A stretch of 22,778 nucleotides of DNA. It comes from Bodo saltans. Lineage: Eukaryota > Euglenozoa > Kinetoplastea > Eubodonida > Bodonidae. The stretch covers positions 1-22,778 of the forward strand of contig CYKH01000478.1 in assembly GCA_001460835.1 (NCBI GenBank). Direction: 5' to 3'. Made by a program: the position numbers and the translations under genes. Positions 14,590-22,778 of the stretch are shown piece after piece (within the stretch, counting starts at the first letter, position 1; each line of letters opens with the position of its first letter). The notes under the pieces were generated by a model. The model searched no databases. It saw nothing but the letters and a program-made list of their open reading frames with translations, and was not told the DNA's origin.

Positions 14590-14654
14590 ATGGGCAAATT
14601 CAGCGTCGAGTGGATATTGCTTGACTTCGCTTTTCCCTCAGTTGATTTGCCCAT
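14590..14654. repeat. 10-bp inverted repeat flanking a predicted splice acceptor
   Basis: ATGGGCAAAT (14590-14599) and its exact reverse complement ATTTGCCCAT (14645-14654) are separated by 45 bases. The interval includes the pyrimidine tract and AG acceptor (14619-14641) of the next gene. As RNA it could fold into a stem-loop that presents or hides the acceptor. Confidence 0.85.
14619..14641 (+). promoter_or_regulatory. Predicted spliced-leader acceptor for the Ser/His-rich gene
   Basis: TTGACTTCGCTTTTCCCTCAG is a good pyrimidine tract ending in AG at 14640-14641, 56 bases before ATG 14697. No other AG separates tract and acceptor. Confidence 0.5.
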
Positions 14655-14696
14655 GATTTATTTCCAATTAAATTTAGGAAAACAATAATTAAAAGT

Positions 14697-15329
14697 ATGA
14701 CAACGTCATCCTCGTCAGAAATGAGTTGTGACGATGTCACTGTCGATGTTGAAGCATCATCCACAGCAGCGAATCGACGCGAACTCATTCTTCTGCAAGA
14801 CTTACAGGAGCTTCGGCGGCACTTGTGCGAGGTATCGCTTGAGTGCGGGGTGCCGATGGCTTCGTTAATTCAAAAGTTCCTCGTGTTCAAACGAGACGAG
14901 GTCGCAGTGGCGTTGGCATCATGGCCTCCTAGCGAGTACCGCACGCAGGAACACCACCGCCATCACCATCACCATCAGAGGACTAGCGATGACCTCCCCC
15001 CCACAGAACGTGATCCCTTTGGAGATTCAAGCTCATCAGGCAGCAGCAGCGGTAGCCAAATTGAAGAGGAGAGCTCATCATCAACGTCAGCTACTTCTTC
15101 TTCGTCACACTCCAACGAGTCATTCGATACGTTTATGGCAAATATGCGGAGCAGTGCCACTGCAACTCTATCGGAGCGAGCAGGGGAACGAGTGGCGCAA
15201 AGGGGAGCACAGTCGGCAACGAGGACATCAACGACAACGGTAACGACTGTTGACGTGATCAGAGATGATGGGCCAGCCCAAGGCGAAAAAGAAGAGGGAT
15301 GGTTCTGGGAGCAGTGCAGTGTCTCGTGA
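14697..15329 (+). CDS. Ser/His-rich protein sharing an N-terminal module with the amidoligase protein
   Basis: The product is 210 residues. Residues 35-75 (DLQELRRHLCEVSLECGVP, then MASLIQKFLVFKRDEVA) align without gaps to residues 21-61 of the large amidoligase protein encoded next door, with about 10 of 41 identities and a matching hydrophobic pattern. The rest is low complexity: a His tract near 85-93, a Ser-rich acidic region at 105-145, then a Thr/Arg-rich tail ending EGWFWEQCSVS. No membrane segment or enzyme motif. It reads like a truncated or partial duplicate of the neighbour that kept only the N-terminal module, or an independent partner using the same interaction domain. I do not recognise a family. 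A clear upstream acceptor and the module similarity support the frame. Confidence 0.74.
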   Translation: MTTSSSSEMSCDDVTVDVEASSTAANRRELILLQDLQELRRHLCEVSLECGVPMASLIQKFLVFKRDEVAVALASWPPSEYRTQEHHRHHHHHQRTSDDLPPTERDPFGDSSSSGSSSGSQIEEESSSSTSATSSSSHSNESFDTFMANMRSSATATLSERAGERVAQRGAQSATRTSTTTVTTVDVIRDDGPAQGEKEEGWFWEQCSVS

Positions 15330-15744
15330 CATTTCTCTGCAGCTCAAACAATTGTTCTCACATCTCTTTGTCTCGTTGCGCAATTCTTTTTTTCCATCCA
15401 AGTTTACCTTATCACCATACTAAACCCCCCTGCTCTTTTGAGTTGATTGATTTGCCCTTTCCGAAAACTGCTGCTGCGATGAAGTCACTGCAAGTCACGG
15501 TTTTTCTTCGATCCACACATTGAGAAATTCGTTGCCCTTAGAATGTTATCACTATCTTTGCATCAGCCCCACGGTTGCTTTCATTTTGATTTGCTATTTG
15601 AGGTCCTCTCCACATAGTTACGAGGCGCATATCAAGCGTTGTAGAAGGTCGCAGTGAACACACATACACACACTCACACACACGCGCAGGACCTGTGCGC
15701 TTGAACGAGGATAAATAACACCACACCGAGCAGGAACCTCTTCG
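15330..15744. other. Intergenic region with CA-rich microsatellite
   Basis: 415 bases. A CA-rich stretch runs about 15656-15686 (ACACACATACACACACACTC type) and is followed by AG at 15688-15689. Candidate acceptors for the amidoligase gene are that AG or the one at 15616-15617 after a mixed pyrimidine run. Nothing coding is supported. Confidence 0.5.
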
Positions 15745-18700
15745 ATGCATTCGATCATGAATCACAACAGTCATCATAGCGGATCTGGTGGGGCCATTGA
15801 GGAAGAGCTCCTTGATATCAGAAATCGACTCGTGGCAATTGCATCGAAGCGGCGCATTCCCATAATCGATATGATCCACTTAGGAATTATTTTCACGAAA
15901 GAAGAGTTAGTAGCAGCCACAGCGTCACCCTCGGGCTCAGCAGCAGCGGCAGCAGCAGCGGCATCATCCCCAGCTTTGTCAGTGTCTCCACACGTCCCTG
16001 AAACTGCCCCGCCCGTGTTGCACACGCCAATTCCTCGAAGCCGTTATGTGCCTTCTGGTGGAGAGCGAAACAGCCCAGTTCAACTGTCCACCATCGTTGG
16101 CGAAGGATCGCAGCGTACAGGAAGCGGATCAGTGGAGGCGCGGCGCTCAGTGTCAATTGTCGATGACGCGACGACCGCGCACCAATCGCATCGACATCGC
16201 CCACTCCCCGCAGGCGGTCAACTCCGCCCAGACCTCCCGCCTGACGCTGATGACGCCTGGCTTGAAGACGAGGAGCGCAGGCAGTCCGTGTCGGCTGCCG
16301 CGCGGCGCGACTTTGTGACGTCGGTTCGTCCCGCTAGCTTAAGCTCCTCCATGCACAGCTCGTCGTCGGATTTGAAAGGCGCACTTCAGCAATCCGTCAA
16401 ACGCGTGAGCACCTGGGATCATCACTCCTCACGCGCATTTGGCGTTGAAATGGAGACAACCCTATCGAAGCGCTCTGACGAGTTTTTGTTAGATAACGCG
16501 GTGAAAGCAGTGCGTGATGTCGTTCCCACGCTGCGCACGTTTCTGGGATCTTCGTATGAGGTGGCGTTTGTCGACTACCAAACTGCAAAAGATGACAGGG
16601 CGTACAAAGCGTGGAAGATCACGACAGATCTTAGCATCAAATCGGAGGATGGGCGGCCAATATTTGGTCTCGAGTTCATCACCCCGAAACTGAGCGGACC
16701 GCATGACTTATGGCGCCTTGAAAACTTTTGTGAGCAACTGCAAGCGATGTCATTCAATGTGAACTCCACCACCGCACTGCACGTTCACATTTCCACGGAA
16801 GACCTAACGAACCGTCAACTCGTGCGATTGTGCGAATACAACGCAGTGTTTGAGCATGTCATTGACTCGTTCATGACCCTTCCTCGTCGCTCCGACTACA
16901 GCCGCTACTGCCGCTCAAATTTAAAGTCGATGAGCGTTTCGCGTGATGTCACGGAAGCGCTGACGAAGCTGGAAAAACTGAACGTTGACAAGTCGTGCGG
17001 ATCGTTGATTCGGTGCTACTGCCCGAGACTTAGTGCTGTGAGGAACTCGCATCGCAACCACAAAGTCAATTTGCTGTTGCTCAACAGGACCAAAGTGGGA
17101 ACTCCAGGACGGCGCATCGAATTCCGCCAACATCAAGGATCCATCGACAAAGTTGAAATCGGTGCGTGGGTCACACTGCTGACCAAATGGGTTGAAGCGG
17201 TGTCCAAGATGCCCTCTTGCCCGAGCCCCAATGAAGGTACGGTAGCACGATTCTGGGAGATCATCAATGACCAGAAGCTTCGTGCGTACTACACTGTGAA
17301 GGCACAGACCCTTCCCACGTCAATGACATTCACGTACGATAGCAGAGAGCTGTATGCGTATGAAACCGACGAGGAGGAGCCGAGTGACATTGAGTCGGGT
17401 GATTCGCCCCCAGGAAGTCCCTCGGGACCTCGACCGCCAGGAGGAGCCGCACCTACACCTACACCAACACCCCCAGTTGCCGCATCAACGACTCCCGGGA
17501 GGCCGTCGGTTGCAGTGACGATGCCGTCCTTAGGATCGCCGGCCCCAAGTGGGGGGTTGTTTTCTCGTTCAACTGGGGCTCCCACCGCCATCTCACCCTC
17601 ACCACCAGTTACCTCAGCGAGTTCGTCGAGCAGGGCTGCTGTTCTTCCCTACCACGCCGGCCACGGGGATGCCTTCTCAAACTCCCCAACCTCAGCAGCC
17701 CCCCAAGTTGCTGTTGTTAGTGGTGCCAGTAGAGTTGTTTCCACGAGGCCACCCCAACCCCCGCCTGTGACGTCCATGACCCTCACTCCTGCTGCTGGTA
17801 GTAACAACAGTGCCGCTGTGTCCCCGGCGCGCATGACAAACAGCGACGACGCTTCCCGGAGTGCCAGCGGTGATGACACAGCACTGATGGCGAGGTTAGG
17901 CATAGCGAAGTGGGACGCAGCAGATGGAGACTCAAGTATTGTGTCGTCGGTAGCTACAGAGCCCATCATCCACACAGTGAGCAGGCAAGTCACACGCCGT
18001 ACTCGAAGCTCCATTTCGGTGGGAAACTTTGTCATGCCATTACCAATCCAAGCAGAGGCTCTCATTGAAGTCGACGACGGAGAATCTTGGAATCAAATAG
18101 TGAACTCTGATCCAGAAGTTGTGATCGCGGAGAAAGAAGACCACAACGACAACACCAGTTGGTTTATCACAGCACCGGAGGGTCGCGTGGGTGCGCTCCG
18201 TAAACGTCGACGCGACGACGGTGCAGTGCGATGGGTGTCCCCTTGGCTCCTCGAGGCGAAGAAGCTTGAGCAAATGTCAATGATTCACGAAATGATCCGT
18301 GAGTCGCTGATGCTTGATGAGTCAACAATGGCGTCCGTGGTGTCCGTTAATGCAAGCGGACTCACCAACGCCGAAATCTGCAGGATTGTTGCCATTGTGT
18401 TGGTGTGCGAGCAGCCCCTCGGCGCGATGCTCAACGACCCAAAGGCCACTGCAGCAGCAACAACACCCCCTCTGGCCAAAGACTTTAAAGTGTTTGCAAA
18501 GATCATCGCAGAGGTTCTGAAGCTTGGCGCAAGCAGCACCACCGGAAATGCCCACACAGTATTTCCCAAGAGCATCCAAAATATTGTCTCGAAGGTGATG
18601 ACCACGTCAAGCTTTTTTGACATCACCGACGTTCTTGACACGGCGCAACCGTCGAGGGGCAATTTCAACTTGCGACGGTCGTTGAGATTCGTTGTGAGAA

Positions 18701-18885
18701 CTGGCTCTGTGGGAGAGCTGGCAAGCCGCTGCATGTTTCTGTCCTACATGTGCAATCATATTGGAAAGAAAGCGGTGGACGATGAGATTGTTCGCACGGC
18801 AGAGTCTCTCACCAACCCTCAACGACGCGATTTGGTGGACATGGTCGCAACGCTCCCGGCCTCCGTTCAACGGATGCTCTCATAA
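15745..18885 (+). CDS. Large protein with an amidoligase (COOH-NH2 ligase) domain
   Basis: The product is 1046 residues. Residues 18-61 form the N-terminal module shared with the upstream neighbour. An Ala run and Ser/Pro-rich linker follow. The amidoligase domain (about 230-500) shows the family motifs in order: F-G233-V-E235-M-E237, W290-K-I-T-T-D295, GLE310-FITP, LH346-V-H348-IS, a NHKVNLLLLN strand and E459-F-R461-Q-H463. The acidic residues probably bind metal/ATP. The family (Amidoligase_2, glutamine-synthetase/GCS-like fold) forms amide bonds between a carboxylate and an amine, often in peptide tagging; the substrate here is unknown. A Pro/Ser/Thr-rich linker (about 540-740) leads to an unrecognised C-terminal helical domain (755-1046; WSPWLLEAKK-like and LTNPQRRDLVDMVATL stretches). 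Start: ATG 15745, with 15757 as an alternative. Confidence 0.88.
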   Translation: MHSIMNHNSHHSGSGGAIEEELLDIRNRLVAIASKRRIPIIDMIHLGIIFTKEELVAATASPSGSAAAAAAAASSPALSVSPHVPETAPPVLHTPIPRSRYVPSGGERNSPVQLSTIVGEGSQRTGSGSVEARRSVSIVDDATTAHQSHRHRPLPAGGQLRPDLPPDADDAWLEDEERRQSVSAAARRDFVTSVRPASLSSSMHSSSSDLKGALQQSVKRVSTWDHHSSRAFGVEMETTLSKRSDEFLLDNAVKAVRDVVPTLRTFLGSSYEVAFVDYQTAKDDRAYKAWKITTDLSIKSEDGRPIFGLEFITPKLSGPHDLWRLENFCEQLQAMSFNVNSTTALHVHISTEDLTNRQLVRLCEYNAVFEHVIDSFMTLPRRSDYSRYCRSNLKSMSVSRDVTEALTKLEKLNVDKSCGSLIRCYCPRLSAVRNSHRNHKVNLLLLNRTKVGTPGRRIEFRQHQGSIDKVEIGAWVTLLTKWVEAVSKMPSCPSPNEGTVARFWEIINDQKLRAYYTVKAQTLPTSMTFTYDSRELYAYETDEEEPSDIESGDSPPGSPSGPRPPGGAAPTPTPTPPVAASTTPGRPSVAVTMPSLGSPAPSGGLFSRSTGAPTAISPSPPVTSASSSSRAAVLPYHAGHGDAFSNSPTSAAPQVAVVSGASRVVSTRPPQPPPVTSMTLTPAAGSNNSAAVSPARMTNSDDASRSASGDDTALMARLGIAKWDAADGDSSIVSSVATEPIIHTVSRQVTRRTRSSISVGNFVMPLPIQAEALIEVDDGESWNQIVNSDPEVVIAEKEDHNDNTSWFITAPEGRVGALRKRRRDDGAVRWVSPWLLEAKKLEQMSMIHEMIRESLMLDESTMASVVSVNASGLTNAEICRIVAIVLVCEQPLGAMLNDPKATAAATTPPLAKDFKVFAKIIAEVLKLGASSTTGNAHTVFPKSIQNIVSKVMTTSSFFDITDVLDTAQPSRGNFNLRRSLRFVVRTGSVGELASRCMFLSYMCNHIGKKAVDDEIVRTAESLTNPQRRDLVDMVATLPASVQRMLS

Positions 18886-19692
18886 CGAAACAAACAGACA
18901 AAACAAACAAGCAATAAAAGAATGTTGTGCAGCACTACGTGTACCTGACTTTAGCATGTGTGTAGCCCTTGGAACCACCCAGCAAACATGTTAATGTGTG
19001 GATTTCTCCCCTTTTCTCGCTTGCAGAATGATTGGTGCAAGCCATCTGCGACATTCCACAAAACGTGACAAAGCCCCTCCAAACATCAAAAGAATGCCAA
19101 AACACTACACCGAAGTATATGTTCCCTCCCACCGCTACGTTCTTCAACTTCTGTCTCGCTTTTTTTTCCCCCCCCTTCTCGTTCATATTATTGTGGCTGC
19201 GAGAAGAATGTGCTTGGGTCTCTCTTACTGCATTTGCCTTTGACGGCAAATCTCCAAACAAAAGAGACGATTTGAAAGAACGCAAATATTGCCCATCCTG
19301 AACATTTAACAAAACGCAGAGAACCAAAGCTTCCTTTTTTTTCCCTCTTTCCCCCCTCTCTTTCTTGTGTTACTGTGTTTACTGCCGCCAGAGAGACGCA
19401 ACAAACGCTAGTTGTGAAGTAGTAGTTTCGGCCACCAATATCAAACAGACCTTTTGTCAATTATGACATGAGCGTGTGCGTAATTTTGCAGCTCGCAGTA
19501 GCGAACACACACAAGAAAAAAACATTAGCGTTCATTTCTCTTCTCCTCTTCACGTACACACACAATCATGCAGAGGGATCAGTAACTGCAGCCACATATC
19601 AAACAAAAAAAAACTTTTAGTTTATCGAATTACGCAGGGGGAAAAGCCACTTCCTTTAACGTCGAACGAAGCGCGGTTAGGGAAAAAAAAAA
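18886..19692. other. Long intergenic region with two strong pyrimidine tracts
   Basis: 807 bases. It starts with an A/C-rich stretch just after the amidoligase stop. There are pyrimidine tracts near 19150-19181 and a pure 37-base pyrimidine run at 19330-19366, followed by AG at 19390-19391. A short purine run (10-12 A) precedes the next start. The frames in it (for example 19032-19301, 19476-19901) have no recognisable domain and overlap translation of low-complexity DNA. The second tract may be the true acceptor of the following gene, giving a leader of about 300 bases. Confidence 0.5.
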
Positions 19693-22600
19693 ATGCGAGG
19701 CAAACTTGTTGGAGTTGGTGGTGCAGGGGATCCGCTAATATCACCGCACGCCGCTGGTGGCGCACTAGGCAGTTCTCCTGTGGCGACCCCTCGCTCTACA
19801 GCACTACCTGTCGGCCTTTACTATTTTTTAGTTCTGCACGGAAACAGCCAAAACGTAAGCGACATTCAGAAAAATGGAGTATCACAAAAGAGCGCAAGTA
19901 GTAGTAGTGCTGCATCAAGCGTCCGGCCGCATCAACATCATCATCATGGCGGTATGTCGTCTTCCTTAGAGCGCCAAGCGTCTCTCCCCACTTCGCTGCG
20001 TGCAACGGACCCGCTGAGCGACAATCCATTATTGTCTGTGAATGATGCAGGCGTCACATTCCTCGTCGCGATTGACAATGTCACTGGTCAGTTGCTCTTT
20101 ACTGGCACCCCCAAAGTCGACATTTTCGCGAGCGAGGCAGCAGCACTGTTCGCAATACCGTCGAAAGTGTCGCTTGCCCCAGAAGGTGTGCGTGTTACAA
20201 CAATCTGCCACTTCGACGCCTGGTGTGGTTGCTATGCCTCAGATGAGTTTTTGCATTGCATGTTTGTCACGGAAAGCAGCGGGGTTCGATATCACAACAT
20301 ATCTGGTGGTGTCACTTCTACTTCGGGGGGCCGTGCTCATTCGTCACCGGCGTCATCACCACCACCGTTCCCAGCCGCACGATCCGCTACAACTGAGTGG
20401 ACCGCTGCCGAAGACGATGATGTTGGTGGCTACCACAACAGCAATCATGCATCATCGTCACCGATCAAGCGAATTGACAGGATTGTGTGGAAGTCGATCC
20501 GCCTTCAGTGCCCTCAGCACGTTCTCACGCATCACGCCATACCTAATAATGCATCGTCATCGCAACACCACCAGCAGCAGCAGCATGCAAAGCCTCCAAG
20601 CCACCGACTTGACGACACACGCCGTTCTATGGGTGACTTATCGAATCACTCCACCGACGGCGCGACTGGTGACCAGCGGCCTCCTGAGTTTCCAATGGAT
20701 CACAATGCCGTGATATTTTCGTCCTCGGAGCAGGTTTTGATGACCCCATATTTTAATAACACTACTGGCGTTGGCATTCCGCCGCTAGAGAGGAAAGCGA
20801 TGTATTACTCGAGCTCTTTTGACATCAGCCACGGTGAGTCCACGAGACTGTTCTTCTCTGATTTGAACAGCAAGCAGCGGCGAACCACTGCCTGCAACGG
20901 TAACATTGAAAACAAGCAACAGCGCGCAATGCCTTCGATGGCTTCCCCGGCATCCAACCGAAAATACTTTTTGCCTTCGAATGTAATTCTCAAACCAGAG
21001 TTCCGATTGATTCACACGGAGCATCTTTGGAACGTGGAGTTGATTCATTATTGTGAAGCGTCGCAATCTGGATTGGGAGACTTTTGCACAAGGATTATGT
21101 ATGGTGTTGTGCAAGGAGCTTCTACGTTAGCAGCAGCAGGACTCTCGCGACGCACTTCAGGCGTGCTAGGAAAGAGCCCTTCGCAAAAGAACACACCAAC
21201 AGCACCTCAGTATCAACAAGATTCATTGGGGAGTTCTCCCTCTGGCGGTGGTGGTGCTGGTACCACCGCCACCACCCCTGAAGCGGCGTCCATGGTACTG
21301 ATCTCGCGCGTAAGCCGTGTCGCTTATCGACAGAGTCTCGTCGAGTTTCATCGCAATCCAATCCGAAGCAACACCACCTCCTCATCTCTTGCAGGCACAG
21401 GTGGAGTCCACTCACAGCAGAACGAGACCAAGGACCACAACGCTCGCCACGGGACTCATGTGCACTCAGGGGGAAATTACCCACATAAACCTCCACTTGA
21501 AATTCATATCGCAATGGAGTGTGAATTACAACTCATTTTATGCGGCATGTTGAACACGCCGTCCCCTTCATGTGAAGGCACTCCGCAGGCATCGCCCAAC
21601 ACAAGTAAGACACGACGAATCGATGATGAACCAATAAATGCTGGAGAGTCAAAAAAAGGTTTCACCGCAAGAGGATCGAAGCGGAGGGAAGGGAGCTCAT
21701 TCAACTCGTTTGTGTGGTTTCGTGGTATTTCCCACATAGCTGGTGTCTCAGAGCACCAGAATGCTCCCAGCGACCGTGATGCTCTCCAGAAGCAAGTTGC
21801 TCTTCGACAGGCTCGCGAGCGCCGCCATCGGTCTGCACTGCAAGATTGTGTACTTCCAACTTCAGGTGGCAAAGGGATTTCTACTGCAGGGTCTCCAGTT
21901 ACAGCGAGCCACAACGGCAGCGCACCTCAATCAAGGGCTTTTGTTCTCCCACCGCCAATGGGAGGAACGTTCACTCCTTCTTTGTCTCCGCTAACATCCC
22001 CATCGCCCAACCTCAACAAAGGTAGTCACCTCAGCAACAACAACAACGCTTCATTTTGGGATGCTCAAATACGACACCTTTCTTCAGAGGCCGACGTGCT
22101 ACAACGAGGCGCAACTGGAGAGCAGCTTGCCTCAGGGGATCACTTCCGAGGAGCACATTACAAACTGAGGCGCTGCGGACTGACGGAAGAAAAGCAACTC
22201 GGTGCTGCGCTTTTGACGATGTTTACATGGGCAGTCGAAGCCCTTGCAGCGGCGTCACCGAATATGTTGAGCTCTGAACTTCACGTGCAATCTCCCATCC
22301 CCTCGCACTCCTCGCTCCTAGGGATGCTGTGGCTCCTGATGTTTCGCGAGTCTTCGGTGCAATATTCCGTCCCCGAGCAGCAAGGAACAGGTTGTTATTC
22401 CACGTTTGCAGAAGCTCTGGGCTTTGTTCGGAGAGTGTGCTCAATTCACCAGAGTAGTTGTCATAGTAGTAGCCATGGTCTGCAGCCACCTCATCGGTGG
22501 CTTCCCTTTGACGACAATGCTATTGTTCATTCCCTTCTCACTGCCTCGGCGATGCTGCAACTCTCTGAGGTTACCGGGGCGCCAACATTGGACCATAGGT

Positions 22601-22778
22601 ACGCCGGTTTCCTGCAACTTCTGGTTGAGGTACCTCGAAGCACACGACTACGGATAGGCAGCCACCGTCCAATCGTTATTCTCTCGGATCCATGTGGAGG
22701 TGCGACGCTGGTGAAAGCGTCTGTAACAGTACACACAGCTGCATCGGCGCAGGGTAGAACAGAGGCCGTCAAAATTGG
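19693..22778 (+). CDS. Very large Ser/His/Gln-rich protein with SAC-phosphatase-like motifs (partial, open at right edge)
   Basis: ATG at 19693 follows in-frame TAA and TAG (TAG 19678-19680), and the frame stays open for 1028 codons to the window end. Much is low complexity (Ser, His, Gln, Asn runs), but four segments resemble SAC phosphoinositide-phosphatase landmarks in the right order: MYYSSSFDISH (370-380; usual FYFS-x-x-YDLT), LWNVELIHYC (445-454; usual FVWN-x-x-LL), MVLISRVSR (534-542; usual LISRRSR) with IAMECELQLIL (606-616; usual VETEQ), and SFVWFRGIS (672-680; usual F-x-Q-x-RGSIP). Low-complexity inserts separate them. No C-x5-R catalytic signature is seen in the remaining 350 residues, so the active site lies beyond the edge or is lost. 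The length and absence of stops make the gene itself secure; the family is tentative. Confidence 0.72.
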   Translation, partial: MRGKLVGVGGAGDPLISPHAAGGALGSSPVATPRSTALPVGLYYFLVLHGNSQNVSDIQKNGVSQKSASSSSAASSVRPHQHHHHGGMSSSLERQASLPTSLRATDPLSDNPLLSVNDAGVTFLVAIDNVTGQLLFTGTPKVDIFASEAAALFAIPSKVSLAPEGVRVTTICHFDAWCGCYASDEFLHCMFVTESSGVRYHNISGGVTSTSGGRAHSSPASSPPPFPAARSATTEWTAAEDDDVGGYHNSNHASSSPIKRIDRIVWKSIRLQCPQHVLTHHAIPNNASSSQHHQQQQHAKPPSHRLDDTRRSMGDLSNHSTDGATGDQRPPEFPMDHNAVIFSSSEQVLMTPYFNNTTGVGIPPLERKAMYYSSSFDISHGESTRLFFSDLNSKQRRTTACNGNIENKQQRAMPSMASPASNRKYFLPSNVILKPEFRLIHTEHLWNVELIHYCEASQSGLGDFCTRIMYGVVQGASTLAAAGLSRRTSGVLGKSPSQKNTPTAPQYQQDSLGSSPSGGGGAGTTATTPEAASMVLISRVSRVAYRQSLVEFHRNPIRSNTTSSSLAGTGGVHSQQNETKDHNARHGTHVHSGGNYPHKPPLEIHIAMECELQLILCGMLNTPSPSCEGTPQASPNTSKTRRIDDEPINAGESKKGFTARGSKRREGSSFNSFVWFRGISHIAGVSEHQNAPSDRDALQKQVALRQARERRHRSALQDCVLPTSGGKGISTAGSPVTASHNGSAPQSRAFVLPPPMGGTFTPSLSPLTSPSPNLNKGSHLSNNNNASFWDAQIRHLSSEADVLQRGATGEQLASGDHFRGAHYKLRRCGLTEEKQLGAALLTMFTWAVEALAAASPNMLSSELHVQSPIPSHSSLLGMLWLLMFRESSVQYSVPEQQGTGCYSTFAEALGFVRRVCSIHQSSCHSSSHGLQPPHRWLPFDDNAIVHSLLTASAMLQLSEVTGAPTLDHRYAGFLQLLVEVPRSTRLRIGSHRPIVILSDPCGGATLVKASVTVHTAASAQGRTEAVKI

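Noticed and set aside
20042-20713. 223-residue + frame in a second frame of the last gene
   Set aside because: Overlaps the uninterrupted 1028-codon frame; its His/Ser/Arg-rich content is the alternate translation of CAC/CAT/TCA-rich low-complexity codons.

Overview
The window looks like nuclear DNA of a free-living kinetoplastid-type flagellate; a Bodo saltans-like bodonid is my best guess. Every credible gene lies on the + strand. The genes are intronless, and most start shortly after a pyrimidine-rich stretch followed by AG, as expected for polycistronic transcription with spliced-leader trans-splicing. Several products are eukaryotic or ciliary (TMEM107, SmE, ZNF598/Hel2, calyphosin-like, F-box/JmjC). 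The species assignment is inference; no spliced-leader or rRNA locus is present.

Left edge (1-961): a 51-bp tandem repeat array decays rightward. It is followed by a reading frame with two Cro/C1-type helix-turn-helix-like units, which needs one frameshift and is probably a decayed or mis-assembled gene.

962-7461 is dense: TMEM107-like ciliary transition-zone protein, F-box plus JmjC (JMJD6-like) oxygenase, a mitochondrial-looking protein with SseB-like features, a METTL21-type methyltransferase, a small charged protein with five 40-residue repeats, and a ZnF-UBP/USP deubiquitinase with an abnormal cysteine box.

7462-14455 is looser: about 0.85 kb of pyrimidine-rich intergenic DNA, the spliceosomal protein SmE, a putatively N-acylated P-loop NTPase with a CYTH-like C-terminus (TTD14-like), a 0.8-kb gap, the ribosome-collision E3 ligase ZNF598/Hel2, and a calyphosin-like EF-hand protein with an added N-terminal domain.

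14456-22778: a small Ser/His-rich protein and a 1046-residue amidoligase-domain protein share an N-terminal module of about 41 residues, so they look like a partial tandem duplication. After 0.8 kb of intergenic DNA comes a very large Ser/His/Gln-rich protein that is open to the window end; it carries four degenerate SAC phosphoinositide-phosphatase-like motifs in order.

There is no operon logic in the bacterial sense. Loose themes are cilium or membrane traffic (TMEM107, TTD14-like, calyphosin-like, SAC-like) and ubiquitin or translation control (F-box/JmjC, USP, ZNF598). The most unusual points are the amidoligase and its neighbour, the double HTH frame, the shifted USP cysteine and the unfinished SAC-like giant.
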